Below are positions 8,493 to 17,737 of a stretch of DNA of 64,000 bases, piece after piece (the first letter of the stretch is position 1; every line of letters begins with the position of its first letter). The notes under the pieces are model-generated. The model saw only the letters and a list, made by a program, of their open reading frames with translations, was not told where the DNA came from and searched no databases. This stretch comes from Ruegeria atlantica. Lineage in GTDB: Bacteria > Pseudomonadota > Alphaproteobacteria > Rhodobacterales > Rhodobacteraceae. A program made the translations under genes and the position numbers. Location: contig NZ_WQCF01000009.1 in the NCBI RefSeq assembly GCF_013032455.1, positions 1 to 64,000 on the forward strand, read 5' to 3'.

Positions 8493-9491
8493 TCAGTTTG
8501 CTATGTCGAGCGTGACCTTCACCGCCTGTGTCGGCTCTTTCCCTAACTCATACGCCTCAGCCGCCTGATCCAGATTGAACACATGAGTCTGGATTGGTGA
8601 CAGGTCCAGCCCCGTCCGGCCGAGGAACCGAATGGCTCCGGGCCAGACGCCCGGCGATCCGATGCAGCCGTTTACTTTCAAGTCCTTGATCTGGATGAGG
8701 CCAAGCTCTACAGGAAATTTCTGACCGATATTGATACCGACCATGGACACCCGTCCCTCCGGGCGCGCGTAGTCAAACACATTGGCGAGCGACGACGCGT
8801 GGCCTGCGGCCTCAATCACCAGATCGGCCCCGCCATTGGTCAGTTCCTGCACTGCCTCAACAGGGTTCCCGTTGGTTGGGTCGACCGCCGCATCCGCTCC
8901 GAGTTTCAATGCCGTCTCGCGTCGCAACGGGATCGGGTCGACAACGATCACGCGCGCACCCATGCCAATCGCCGCGGCCGCTGAAACCAGACCGATTGTA
9001 CCACCACCAGAAACGACGACGGTTTCGCTGGCGTTTGTGCCGCCTCCGCGCAAGACCGCATAGTAACCGCATGTGAATGGTTCGATCAGAGCGCCCTTGG
9101 CATCGTCGACCTCGTCCGGCAATTTGTGCAGCCACTCGGGTCGGGCCGTGAAATACTCCCGATCCGCGCCGTTCATCGAAAATCCGAAATGGTGAATGCG
9201 TTCTGGGGTATTGATCACGCATTCGCCAACTACGCGGTCACCCAGCGCAAACCCAGTTACGTTTTTTCCTACTTCAACAACCTCGCCGACCCACTCATGG
9301 CCCGGAACAACGGGATAGCTGATCGGAATGATGTATTGCCCAGCCAACAACTCATAGTCCGAGTGGCAAATGCCGACCTTTCGCGTTTTGACCAGAACCG
9401 TGTTGGCGTCAATCTCGGGAACGGGTTGAGATGAGACGACAAGCTTTTTGGGTTCTTCGAAAACAAGTGCTTTCATCGTTGAATTTGTCAT
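8493..9491 (-). CDS. Zinc-type alcohol/polyol dehydrogenase (MDR family)
   Basis: A 332-residue medium-chain dehydrogenase. The catalytic-zinc region reads GICHSDYELLAG then PGHEWVGEV, and the NAD-binding loop is VVSGGGTIGLVSAAAAIG, followed by an acidic residue (VVDPIP) that favours NAD. The four-cysteine lobe that binds structural zinc in many relatives is not visible. The substrate is probably a polyol or sugar, judged from the neighbours. Its ATG overlaps the stop of the upstream Gfo/Idh/MocA gene (ATGA at 9488-9491), so translation is probably coupled. A second in-frame ATG lies five codons into the gene. Confidence 0.85.
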   Translation of the reverse strand: MTNSTMKALVFEEPKKLVVSSQPVPEIDANTVLVKTRKVGICHSDYELLAGQYIIPISYPVVPGHEWVGEVVEVGKNVTGFALGDRVVGECVINTPERIHHFGFSMNGADREYFTARPEWLHKLPDEVDDAKGALIEPFTCGYYAVLRGGGTNASETVVVSGGGTIGLVSAAAAIGMGARVIVVDPIPLRRETALKLGADAAVDPTNGNPVEAVQELTNGGADLVIEAAGHASSLANVFDYARPEGRVSMVGINIGQKFPVELGLIQIKDLKVNGCIGSPGVWPGAIRFLGRTGLDLSPIQTHVFNLDQAAEAYELGKEPTQAVKVTLDIAN

Positions 9492-10489
9492 GCAATTTCC
9501 TCGATCTTTCCACTATGGGCCGATTTGAAAACGCTCTCGAGCAGCGCGATGTTGTTGACCAGATGGTCAGATGTAATTGGGTAGGAATTCTTACCTTCGA
9601 CCGCATGGGCAAAGGCGATCAGGTTGAACTTTACTGCTTCCGCTGTTGGGATTTCCTCGACTGTAATTGGCGTATCCACCAGTCCTTTGGTGACAACCCA
9701 TCCGTCCGGTGCCTCGACATGAGCCTTATCGCGGATTTCGACCCAGCCCTTTGATCCGTAGACCGCAAAACGCGAGACGAATGGATTCGCCAGAGAGGCC
9801 GAGACATAAGACGTACCGCCATTTTTGAACTTTACGAAGGCCGCCACGGTGTCGCCCTGCGGTAAATCGGTAGATAGGTTTTCGCAATGGCACAGAACAC
9901 TTTCCGCCTCACCGAGCAGTCGCACCGACAAGTCCAGCAGGTGAATACCGGTAGCGGTCATCCCGCCAGCTGGGGCCTGATCGGCCTTGAGGCGCCAGTT
10001 GTCTCGATCAAGTGACACGAATTTGTCGTGGCTAAAATTGGCCTCGATCTGATGGACACGCCCCAGATCTCCTGAATCTGCCATGGCAAGCAGTTCGGCC
10101 ATGGCCGGTTCGAACCGACGTTCATGACCCATACCCAAAACCAAGCCCGCTTCCTCGCATAGGCGCACGGCCTTTTCAGCACCTGCTTTCGTGAGGGCCA
10201 GCGGCTTTTCACAAAAGATATGCTTTCCGGCAGCAACCGCCTGTTCGATCTGCTGCTCATGCAGAGAATGCGGCGTCGCCAGAACGACCGCCTCAACCTC
10301 TGGATCGTTGAGAGCATCCGCGTATTCCGTCGTAACAAACAGCCCCTTTTCGCGCGCGAATCTTTTCACCGCACTGAGGTTTGGTTCTACCGCGCGCACA
10401 ATCTCAATCTCATCCGGCGCGGCTTGCAGGACAGAAACCATTTTCTGCCCCCACCAACCCAGTCCGATCATGGCGACTTTGACTGTCAT
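9488..10489 (-). CDS. Gfo/Idh/MocA-family oxidoreductase
   Basis: A 333-residue NAD(P)-dependent sugar or cyclitol dehydrogenase. The N-terminal Rossmann motif is MIGLGWWGQKMV, and the family's EKP motif, which carries the catalytic lysine, appears in HIFCEKPLAL. GGGMTATGIHLLDL-type residues (here AGGMTATGIHLLDL) form part of the substrate site. Both ends overlap neighbours by ATGA (9488-9491 and 10486-10489), placing it firmly in the operon with the alcohol dehydrogenase and the PRISE-like reductase. The specific sugar cannot be told from sequence. Confidence 0.88.
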   Translation of the reverse strand: MTVKVAMIGLGWWGQKMVSVLQAAPDEIEIVRAVEPNLSAVKRFAREKGLFVTTEYADALNDPEVEAVVLATPHSLHEQQIEQAVAAGKHIFCEKPLALTKAGAEKAVRLCEEAGLVLGMGHERRFEPAMAELLAMADSGDLGRVHQIEANFSHDKFVSLDRDNWRLKADQAPAGGMTATGIHLLDLSVRLLGEAESVLCHCENLSTDLPQGDTVAAFVKFKNGGTSYVSASLANPFVSRFAVYGSKGWVEIRDKAHVEAPDGWVVTKGLVDTPITVEEIPTAEAVKFNLIAFAHAVEGKNSYPITSDHLVNNIALLESVFKSAHSGKIEEIA

Positions 10490-11574
10490 GTTATTTCCTT
10501 TCCAATCGGAGCCGGGATAACCCGGTTTTTCACAAGCGCCTCAAAAACTTCAAAGAACGAGCGAGCACTGTTTTGATGAGAACAAAACCCGGCCTGACGG
10601 CTATTGCGCATGTCGTTGAAGCATTCGATCTCCCGACCCAGATCAGCGTCCGTGTGCCACCAAGAGGCCAGCTTGACCGCAGAATGATCCTGGAGCGCGT
10701 GTTTGCTCACAATCCGGGGCCACACTTCGCCTGCGTCCTCCATTTGGGATTCCAACGGAGTGACATGGTCGGGTGCGCCTGCATCTTCGAGCCCGAACCA
10801 GTCCGCGATACGGCCCCACATCCACTCCCACCGGAACAGATCTCCGTTCACTACGTTGTAGGCAGTGTTTGCCGCGACCGGCGTTGTCGCAGACCATTCC
10901 AGGTGTTGGGCCAGTAAGCGGGCATCAGTGATGTCTGCCACAGCATGGTACTGTGCCTTCGATCCGGGGAACAGAAACGGCCGTCCTGTTTCAGCACAGA
11001 TTGACGCGTAAACGGCCAGCGTAACGGCCATGTTCATTGCATTACCAAGCGTATAGCCGATCATCGTGTGCGGGCGATGGACCGACCATGTGAAACCGCG
11101 TTTTTCGGCAGCGTCGAAAATTTCGTCTTCCTGTTCGTAGTAGAAGTTTTCACCCGGCAATCTGGGCTGATCTTCCAGAAACGGGGTGTACGGTCGACCC
11201 TGCGCATAGGCTTCGAATGGCCCCAGATAATGCTTGGTTCCGGTCACAAGGGCGACATGCTTCAATGGGGAATTTTTTAGCCCTGTCAATGTGTTGCGAA
11301 CCATCGCCCGGTTCACCCTACAGTTTTCGGCCTCGGTTTCCTGTCTTGACCAAGTGCAGAAAAAGACATGGGTGACATCGGTCAGCTCAGACAGCAGCGC
11401 CACGCTTTTTGTTTCATCCGTCAAATCCGCGGCGAGGGGCATGTCGACGCCGGGCACGTCCTTTCCCCCACGGGACAAACCGTAAACATGCCAGCCTCCG
11501 GATTGGCTCAGGCGAGCTGCCAGATTGCTACCGGACAGGCCAGTAGCGCCTATGATCAAGGCTGTCCGGGTCAT
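10486..11574 (-). CDS. PRISE-type SDR (progesterone 5-beta-reductase/iridoid synthase-like)
   Basis: A 362-residue atypical short-chain dehydrogenase. It begins with IIGATGLSGSNLAARL, a TGxxGxxG nucleotide site, and has HVFFCTWSRQ, GTKHYLGPFEAY, a YYEQED motif and WSVHRPHTMIGY. These match the family that in plants reduces enones (progesterone 5-beta-reductase, iridoid synthase) and has many uncharacterised bacterial members in sugar clusters. Activity as an enone or sugar-epimerase-like reductase is only inferred. It overlaps both neighbours by ATGA, so it is part of the same translational chain. Confidence 0.8.
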   Translation of the reverse strand: MTRTALIIGATGLSGSNLAARLSQSGGWHVYGLSRGGKDVPGVDMPLAADLTDETKSVALLSELTDVTHVFFCTWSRQETEAENCRVNRAMVRNTLTGLKNSPLKHVALVTGTKHYLGPFEAYAQGRPYTPFLEDQPRLPGENFYYEQEDEIFDAAEKRGFTWSVHRPHTMIGYTLGNAMNMAVTLAVYASICAETGRPFLFPGSKAQYHAVADITDARLLAQHLEWSATTPVAANTAYNVVNGDLFRWEWMWGRIADWFGLEDAGAPDHVTPLESQMEDAGEVWPRIVSKHALQDHSAVKLASWWHTDADLGREIECFNDMRNSRQAGFCSHQNSARSFFEVFEALVKNRVIPAPIGKEIT

Positions 11575-12638
11575 GTCTCTACGAGTATCTTGAGGTGTTC
11601 ACCGCCCGGGTCCAACAGGGCCTCGAACCCTTTGGCGACTACATCATCCGCATCGATCCGACCAGTGATCACTTTTTCCACCGGCAGCTTTCCGGCGGCG
11701 ATCAATCCCGCAAGACGAGGCCAGACATAAGTTGGATAGCACCACGTCGCTTCGACGCTGATATCCTTGAGCGCCCAAAGCATCGCATCAATGCTGGCGG
11801 GTTTCATGTGAAGCCCCACCTGAACAACCTTGCCGCCTCTGCGCACCGCGTCGACGCATGTGTTCAGCGATACTTCCAGTCCAACACATTCCAGCGCGAC
11901 GTCGACGCCAACATGGTCCTCGGTCAGATCTCTGGCGACATCGCCCGCCTTTTCGGCTACCGGATCAACAACGATCACAGCGGGATCGATCTGTTGGATG
12001 ATCCGCCGCCGGTTGGGGTTCGGTTCAGAGACGATGATCAGGCTTGCTCCGGCAGCCCGCGCACAAATCACCGTCAAGGCACCGATCGGACCGGCGCCCG
12101 AAATCAACACGGTGGATCCCGCGCCGATCTGGCCGCGATCAACCCCATACATAGCGACCGCAGCAGGCTCGATCATGGCGGCTTGATCATCAGACACCGC
12201 ATCCGGCACAGGCTGTGCGCAATAGCCCGGCAGCACCGCCTGTTCGGCCATACCACCCCAGGCCCAACTGAGGCCGACACATGCCATTTTGTCACTCAGA
12301 TGGTATTGACCACGCCGACCAAAATAGTCGTCCCGAGGCGAAATCAGTGGCTGAGCGGAAATCCTGTCTCCGGGTTTCACGTGGCTGACATTGCTACCGA
12401 CCGCCTCGACCACTGCGACGAATTCGTGGCCCAGAATCTGAGGGTTCGTGGCCCCTGTAAACACATGCGGTGTTTCCGGGGTCACGATGGGGCCTGCGAT
12501 GTATTCGTGCAAATCGGTTCCACAAATCCCGCAGGCCCCTGGTCGCACCAGCACTTCGTCAGCGGCCAGATTGCTGTCGGGCGCGGGCACCTCTTCTACG
12601 CGGATATCCTTGGCGTTATGAAAGCGGACGGCACGCAT
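11571..12638 (-). CDS. Zinc-dependent dehydrogenase, 2,3-butanediol dehydrogenase-like
   Basis: A 355-residue MDR enzyme with GACGICGTDLHEY and GHEFVAVVEAVG for catalytic zinc and LISGAGPIGALTVICARAAG for the nucleotide. The long loop with TPETPHVFTG before GHE resembles the (R,R)-butanediol dehydrogenase / threonine dehydrogenase branch. A four-cysteine structural-zinc lobe is absent. Butanediol would fit the acetoin-type 2-oxoacid dehydrogenase encoded further upstream, but polyol oxidation fits equally. It overlaps the PRISE gene by four bases and starts 12 bases after an SDR gene. Confidence 0.82.
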   Translation of the reverse strand: MRAVRFHNAKDIRVEEVPAPDSNLAADEVLVRPGACGICGTDLHEYIAGPIVTPETPHVFTGATNPQILGHEFVAVVEAVGSNVSHVKPGDRISAQPLISPRDDYFGRRGQYHLSDKMACVGLSWAWGGMAEQAVLPGYCAQPVPDAVSDDQAAMIEPAAVAMYGVDRGQIGAGSTVLISGAGPIGALTVICARAAGASLIIVSEPNPNRRRIIQQIDPAVIVVDPVAEKAGDVARDLTEDHVGVDVALECVGLEVSLNTCVDAVRRGGKVVQVGLHMKPASIDAMLWALKDISVEATWCYPTYVWPRLAGLIAAGKLPVEKVITGRIDADDVVAKGFEALLDPGGEHLKILVET

Positions 12639-12649
12639 ATCTTGTCTCC

Positions 12650-13423
12650 TTATTGCGCTGTATAGCCGCCATCTACGGCCAGGCTTGCTCCTGTCACAAA
12701 GCGGGCCTCGTCTGAGGCGAGGAACAAAACACAGTTGGCCACATCAACCGGCTCTCCCAGACAGAGTGGATGAAGCTTGCCCATCATGTCGAGGTAAGCT
12801 TGTTTGCCTTCGGGATAGGTTTCCGCCGCCTGCATAAAGATTTCGGTCATGGTCGAGCCGGGATGCACAGTGTTCACCCGGATGCCATGGCGCGCGTAAC
12901 ACATCGCGTCGGTTTTGGTCATCGACAGGATTGCGCCTTTGGTAGCGTGATATGGTGGCAAGTCGTCGTTGCCGATCAGGCCGTAGATCGACGAGAAATT
13001 GACGATTGCGCCCTTCTTTTGCTCCATCATCGGCCGAACACCGTACTTGGTGCACAGGAACGAGCCTTTGACGTTCACATCAAAGACCTTATCCCATTCT
13101 TCGGCTTCGACCTCATGAGCAAATTTGTTCACGCCGGTGATCGCCGCGCAGTTCACCAAAATGTCGAGCCGTCCATGCTTGGCAATCACCTCATCAATCG
13201 CCGCTTGCACGTTCTCTTCGTTGGTGACATCAACCTTGATGAAATCAACATCCAAACCCCTGCTCTGTAGTTTTTCGGCATGGGCCAGCCCGGCCTCTTC
13301 GATCACATCAAAGATCGTGACCTTTGCGCCTTCTTCAGCCAGTCGCTTTACCGTGGCTCCACCGATCCCGCGCGAGCCACCAGTAACGATGGCGATCTGG
13401 TCTTGTGTACGTCCCATTGTCAT
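12650..13423 (-). CDS. SDR-family oxidoreductase
   Basis: A 257-residue classical short-chain dehydrogenase: TGGSRGIGGAT at the N-terminus, the NAD-discriminating acid in FDVIEE, NCAAIT for the NAG motif, catalytic Ser in NFSSIYG, and YHATKGA providing the Tyr-x-x-x-Lys pair. The C-terminal GASLAVDGGYTAQ is standard. Likely substrate is a sugar alcohol or hydroxy acid, by context. It sits between the butanediol-dehydrogenase-like gene and a second SDR with gaps of 11 bases on each side. Confidence 0.88.
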   Translation of the reverse strand: MTMGRTQDQIAIVTGGSRGIGGATVKRLAEEGAKVTIFDVIEEAGLAHAEKLQSRGLDVDFIKVDVTNEENVQAAIDEVIAKHGRLDILVNCAAITGVNKFAHEVEAEEWDKVFDVNVKGSFLCTKYGVRPMMEQKKGAIVNFSSIYGLIGNDDLPPYHATKGAILSMTKTDAMCYARHGIRVNTVHPGSTMTEIFMQAAETYPEGKQAYLDMMGKLHPLCLGEPVDVANCVLFLASDEARFVTGASLAVDGGYTAQ

Positions 13424-13434
13424 TGTCCTTCTAT

Positions 13435-14214
13435 TCAGATCAGAACCATGCCGCCGTCGATCATGACGGTTTGGCCGGTCATGTAGTCAGAGGCTGAGGA
13501 GGCCAGGAACGTCGTCGTTCCCACGATATCGGCTGGAATCGCAGCATGACCCAACAGAATGGATTCCGAGAACCCGTCGATCGCCTCATTTTCTTTTTCG
13601 GTGACGCCCCGTTCGATGAACTCGCGGTCCAGCTGCTCCCACAGCTCGGTTTTGACGACCCCGGGTCCAAATGCATTCACCGTGATTTTGTGCTCGGCTA
13701 GAGCGCGTGCCGCGGCCTGAGTGAGCGCGGCGACCGCAAATTTCGAGGCACAGTAGTGGGCAAAGAGCGGATAGCCCTGTTTCGCGGCGATCGATGCCGT
13801 ATTGATGATCTTGCCCGGTGTACCCTGCGCGATGAATTGCCGTGCCGCTTCCTGTGTACCGATCAACACACCCTTGCCGTTCACATCCATGATGCGCTGC
13901 CAGTCGTCCTCGACGATTTCCATGAACGGGCAGGTCTGGCTGATCCCGGCATTGTTGAAGATGACGTCAAGCTTACCGAATGTCGCCACTGCTGCGCCGA
14001 TCATCGCGCGGGTGGATGCCCGGTCGGCCACATTGACGCCGACACCTATGGCCCCATGACCAATCTTGGCGGCTACCTCTTTCGCGGCCTCTTCGTTTAG
14101 ATCCGCAACGCAGATCTGTGCGCCTTTCTCAGCCAGGTCCTTTGCGATCCCGGCTCCTATTCCCCGACCTGCGCCGGTCACGATGATCGATTTACCTGTA
14201 ACGTCGTTACCCAT
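13435..14214 (-). CDS. SDR-family oxidoreductase (butanediol/sorbitol dehydrogenase-like)
   Basis: A 259-residue classical SDR with TGAGRGIGAGI, the acidic residue in VADLNEE, NNAGISQ, a catalytic serine in NTASIAAKQG and the YCASK catalytic pair. The segment GVVKTELWEQLDREF before a C-terminal VMIDGGMVLI resembles the meso-butanediol / L-sorbitol dehydrogenase branch. The substrate is inferred only from family and operon. It follows the two ABC permease genes in the same transcript, 17 bases downstream. Confidence 0.87.
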   Translation of the reverse strand: MGNDVTGKSIIVTGAGRGIGAGIAKDLAEKGAQICVADLNEEAAKEVAAKIGHGAIGVGVNVADRASTRAMIGAAVATFGKLDVIFNNAGISQTCPFMEIVEDDWQRIMDVNGKGVLIGTQEAARQFIAQGTPGKIINTASIAAKQGYPLFAHYCASKFAVAALTQAAARALAEHKITVNAFGPGVVKTELWEQLDREFIERGVTEKENEAIDGFSESILLGHAAIPADIVGTTTFLASSASDYMTGQTVMIDGGMVLI

Positions 14215-14231
14215 GTCTTCCTCCTGGCGCT

Positions 14232-15209
14232 TTAAGCGCCGCGTTTAACGTAGAAGGCGGCCGCGATGACGATCACGATGCCTTTGATGATGATCTGAAA
14301 CTGAACCGGCATTCCGAACAGCAGAACTGCGTTGAACACGACGATCAGGATTGCGGCACCAACCAGGCCGCCCAGAATGCTGCCGCGTCCGCCGGACAGG
14401 GCAATGCCTCCCATGACGGCTGCCACGATGGAGTCCAGTTCGAACCCGCGGCCAACCCAGTTGTCCACGATGCCGACGAACCCTGACAGGACCAGTCCGG
14501 CAATGGCAGCAAGGCCACCCGAAATAACATAGCAGATGATGGTGACCTGATCCGCGTTGATTCCGACCAGTTGCGCGACCTTGGGGTTGCCGCCGGTGAT
14601 ATATACCTGCCGGCCAAAGGCCGCCTTATGTAGCACGACCGAGAAGATGACGGCGAGGATCGCCAGAATGACCACGTTGTACGGCAGCCCATAGAAGGTC
14701 TCGGCACCAATGATCCGGAAGAAATGCGGTACATTCCCGGATGGTGCGCCTTGCGTGTAGGCAAAACGTAACCCTTGCAAAACGATCATGGTCGCAAGCG
14801 TGGCAAGAAACGGGGATACGTCGCGCTTGGTAACCAACAGGCCATTGATCAAGCCGGTGCACAGCCCGATACCCAATGCGATCAGGATGATGGGTATGAC
14901 ATCCCCGGGCTGGCCGTTGAATGCCGTGGCAACAACGGCTGCTGTCGCCATGATAGAGGCCACTGACAGGTCCAGACCGCGCACAAGGATCACAAAAGCC
15001 TGACCAATCACGACGATACCAAGCGGCGCCGCTTGCAAAAGCATGTTCGAGATGTTGTTGCCCGACAGAAAGGCCGGAGACACAATGCCCGACACTACGA
15101 TCAGGGCGACAAGCGCCAGATGAATACCGTAGCGGGCGCCAAGTTCCTTTATTGCCCTGGATTTCTGGTTTGTGGTCGACATTTCAGCGTTCACGGCTTG
15201 TTGCATCAC
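14232..15209 (-). CDS. Ribose-type ABC transporter permease
   Basis: A 325-residue inner-membrane permease of the RbsC/AraH/XylH family. About nine to ten hydrophobic segments are visible. The family's conserved cytoplasmic loop reads GGNPKVAQLVGINADQV, and the GLDLSVASIMATAAVVA and GRGSILGGLVGA motifs also fit. Paired with the permease just upstream, whose stop overlaps its start by four bases (15206-15209), it should form a heterodimeric channel driven by the ATPase encoded at 16.2 kb. Confidence 0.93.
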   Translation of the reverse strand: MMQQAVNAEMSTTNQKSRAIKELGARYGIHLALVALIVVSGIVSPAFLSGNNISNMLLQAAPLGIVVIGQAFVILVRGLDLSVASIMATAAVVATAFNGQPGDVIPIILIALGIGLCTGLINGLLVTKRDVSPFLATLATMIVLQGLRFAYTQGAPSGNVPHFFRIIGAETFYGLPYNVVILAILAVIFSVVLHKAAFGRQVYITGGNPKVAQLVGINADQVTIICYVISGGLAAIAGLVLSGFVGIVDNWVGRGFELDSIVAAVMGGIALSGGRGSILGGLVGAAILIVVFNAVLLFGMPVQFQIIIKGIVIVIAAAFYVKRGA

Positions 15210-16168
15210 ACAGCCCTCTTTTTCTCGACATAAACGGACACGGCCAGAATGATGATCAGACCCTGGATGATAAGCTGATAGTGCGTGGAAATATCCATGA
15301 AATTCAGCAGGTTATTCAAAAGCGAGATCAGGTAGACTCCGAACAGAGTCCCGATGACACCACCGCGACCTCCGGTCAGAAGGGTGCCTCCGACCACCAC
15401 CGGAGTGATCGACGCAAGCGTGTAGTTTTGCCCGGTGTAGACATTGCCTACCCCGAACCGACCAACAAGGTAGATCGCAGTCAGTGCGCAACAGAAGCCG
15501 GAAAACGCATAGACAAAGACAAGCACGCGCTTGCGTGGAAGTCCCATCAGGCGGGCACCGGCCTCATCGTCGCCAACTGCATAGATAAACCGGCCAAACG
15601 GAACATACCGAAGGAACAGAGCCACCAGAATGAACAGGACGATCGTGAAGACCGCACCGACTGGCAGCCCAGCAACTCGGCCATAGGCTACAAAGTCGAA
15701 CTCAAATGGAACCGAGCCTGCCGGTCCCAAAGTATACAGAAGAGTAACTCCCTGCAGCAGTGCACCCATGCCAAGTGTGACGATCAAAGGATGCACTTTC
15801 AGCCAGATTACGGTCAGGCCGTTCAGACTTCCGATGGCTGCGCCCAGTACCATGATGCCCAGACACACAGGCAGGACCCGCGCCGCTTCGCCGTCAATCG
15901 TGCCGGACAGAAGTACGCTGAGCAGGCTGATCATGGAGCCAACCGACAGGTCAATCCCTGCGGTCAGCACCGCCATTGTTTGCCCAAGGCTAACCAGTGC
16001 CAGCCCGGTCGATTGTTCAAACACGTTCAATATGTTCGAGGCAGAGCTGAACCTGTCGGAAATAAACGCGCCAAACAGTAAAAGCAGGACCAACAATCCA
16101 ATGACAACCAACAGGCCAGACTGACGTTTGGTGAAAAAGTTGTAAGAGCGATAAGCAAGTTCCGTCAT
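15206..16168 (-). CDS. Ribose-type ABC transporter permease
   Basis: A 320-residue permease related to its downstream neighbour, with multiple membrane spans, GIDLSVGSMISLLSV, the ATPase-coupling loop VGDDEAGARLMGLPRKRV and GRGGVIGTLFGVYL. Two distinct permeases, one two-domain ATPase and periplasmic binding proteins make a complete carbohydrate importer. It lies 13 bases after the ATPase gene and overlaps the next permease by ATGA, so expression of the two membrane subunits is probably stoichiometric. Confidence 0.93.
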   Translation of the reverse strand: MTELAYRSYNFFTKRQSGLLVVIGLLVLLLLFGAFISDRFSSASNILNVFEQSTGLALVSLGQTMAVLTAGIDLSVGSMISLLSVLLSGTIDGEAARVLPVCLGIMVLGAAIGSLNGLTVIWLKVHPLIVTLGMGALLQGVTLLYTLGPAGSVPFEFDFVAYGRVAGLPVGAVFTIVLFILVALFLRYVPFGRFIYAVGDDEAGARLMGLPRKRVLVFVYAFSGFCCALTAIYLVGRFGVGNVYTGQNYTLASITPVVVGGTLLTGGRGGVIGTLFGVYLISLLNNLLNFMDISTHYQLIIQGLIIILAVSVYVEKKRAV

Positions 16169-16181
16169 GTTTCGTCCTCCC

Positions 16182-17672
16182 TCACGCTGCTTCCTGCTGG
16201 GTTGCCAGCTGCATGATTGCTTCTTCTGAGAGTTCCTCTTTCGATAACTCTCCGGTGACGATGCCTTCTCGCATCACAACGACCCGGTCCGACATTCCGA
16301 CAACTTCGGGCAGCTCGGATGAGATCATCAGGATCGCGATCCCCTTGGCCGCCAGTTCCCGCATAATCCGGTAAATCTCGGTTTTTGCACCGACATCGAC
16401 ACCCCGAGTAGGTTCATCCAGGATCAGGACCTTGGAGCAAGTGCGCGCCCAACGCGCGACGATGACCTTTTGCTGGTTGCCGCCTGACATCGTTGCTACC
16501 GGGTTGCGCGGCCCGCGACAGGCAATCTGATACTCTTCGATTTCCTGTTCCGCGATTTTGAATTCTTTGGTGAAATTGATGAGACCGGATTGTGTGACCG
16601 AACCCAAATCAGAGGCCGTCACATTCGCGGCGACATCCAGTTGCATTGCCAGCCCCTGCCCTTTGCGATCCTCGGTCACGAGACCGATGCCCATTTTAAT
16701 CGCCAATGCAGGATTCATCTGAGAATAGGTTTCGCCGTCGATCTCAACGGTCCCGGACTTGAGAGGCAGACCACCAAAGATGCCCATCGCCAACTCCGTA
16801 CGCCCGGCACCAACCATCCCGGCCAACGCGGTGATCTCACCAGCTCTCAGTTCGATACTGGCATTGTGAACCCGCCCATTCACTGAAATGTTCTGAGCAC
16901 GCAGAACAACGTCACCGGCAGGCGCATCGTCTTCCTTGATAGGGAACAGTTCGGACATATCACGGCCAACCATCAAGGCGATCAGTTGGTCCCGGTCGAT
17001 CTCGTCGATTTTCTTACTGTCCACGAACTGACCGTCTTTCAGAACGGTGACCCGGTCGCAGATCTCAAAGATTTCTTCCAAACGGTGCGAAATATAGATG
17101 ATGGCCACGCCATCCGCTTTTAAAGCCTCGAGACGTTTGAACAGCAGCTCAACCTCGTGACCCGAGATCACGGCAGTTGGTTCGTCCAGGATAAGCAATT
17201 TAACCTTGTGAACCATCGCCTTGGCAATTTCGACCATCTGTTGGTCAGCGACCGTCAGTTCGGACACAAGCTGATCGGGGTCGATGTCGACGCCAAGGCG
17301 TTGCAAAAGCTCACGCGCGTCCCGGCGTGTCTGCGCATAATCAATCAGACCCAGCCCATTCCGGCGTTCATTTCCCAAAAAGATGTTCTCGGCGACCGAG
17401 AGATGCGGGAATAGAACAAATTCCTGATAGATGACATGAATTCCGGCGTCTTTGGCATCGCCTGGCGCGGTCCAGTGAATGATTTCCCCGTCGAACTCGA
17501 TCTGACCTTCATCGGGCTGGTAAACCCCGGCAATCGTTTTGGTCAGCGTCGACTTGCCGGCCCCGTTTTCACCGAGCAGCCCGTGGATCTCACCGGCACG
17601 GACATCAAGATCGACTTGGTCCAACGCTTTAACGCCCGGGAATGATTTGGATATGGAAGTGAGTGTCAGCAT
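16182..17672 (-). CDS. Sugar ABC transporter ATPase (RbsA/MglA type, two ABC domains)
   Basis: A 496-residue protein with two tandem ATP-binding domains. The first has a full Walker A (GENGAGKST) and ILDEPTAV; the second has the degenerate P-loop GMVGAGRTEL normal for the family, then MSGGNQQKV and ILDEPTRGVDVGAKTEI. This is the carbohydrate-uptake-2 (CUT2) architecture, which energises import by the two permeases encoded downstream. It is separated from the SBP gene upstream by 65 bases containing a strong hairpin, which may set the ratio of binding protein to membrane components. Confidence 0.95.
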   Translation of the reverse strand: MLTLTSISKSFPGVKALDQVDLDVRAGEIHGLLGENGAGKSTLTKTIAGVYQPDEGQIEFDGEIIHWTAPGDAKDAGIHVIYQEFVLFPHLSVAENIFLGNERRNGLGLIDYAQTRRDARELLQRLGVDIDPDQLVSELTVADQQMVEIAKAMVHKVKLLILDEPTAVISGHEVELLFKRLEALKADGVAIIYISHRLEEIFEICDRVTVLKDGQFVDSKKIDEIDRDQLIALMVGRDMSELFPIKEDDAPAGDVVLRAQNISVNGRVHNASIELRAGEITALAGMVGAGRTELAMGIFGGLPLKSGTVEIDGETYSQMNPALAIKMGIGLVTEDRKGQGLAMQLDVAANVTASDLGSVTQSGLINFTKEFKIAEQEIEEYQIACRGPRNPVATMSGGNQQKVIVARWARTCSKVLILDEPTRGVDVGAKTEIYRIMRELAAKGIAILMISSELPEVVGMSDRVVVMREGIVTGELSKEELSEEAIMQLATQQEAA

Positions 17673-17693
17673 GTCTGGCCTCAGCTGTGGGTT

Positions 17694-17719
17694 GGACAGG
17701 GTCCTTCAGGACCCCGTCC
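17694..17719 (-). promoter_or_regulatory. Intergenic hairpin between SBP1 and ATPase genes
   Basis: GGGTCC-TTCA-GGACCC (17699-17714) forms a perfect 6-bp stem, extended by GGAC/GTCC outside an A-C mismatch. There is no T-run after it on the minus strand. It lies 3' of the abundant periplasmic protein gene and could stabilise its mRNA or lower downstream expression, a common arrangement in binding-protein operons. This role is inferred. Confidence 0.55.
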
Positions 17720-17737
17720 GGTTTGAGTGGTTAAGGC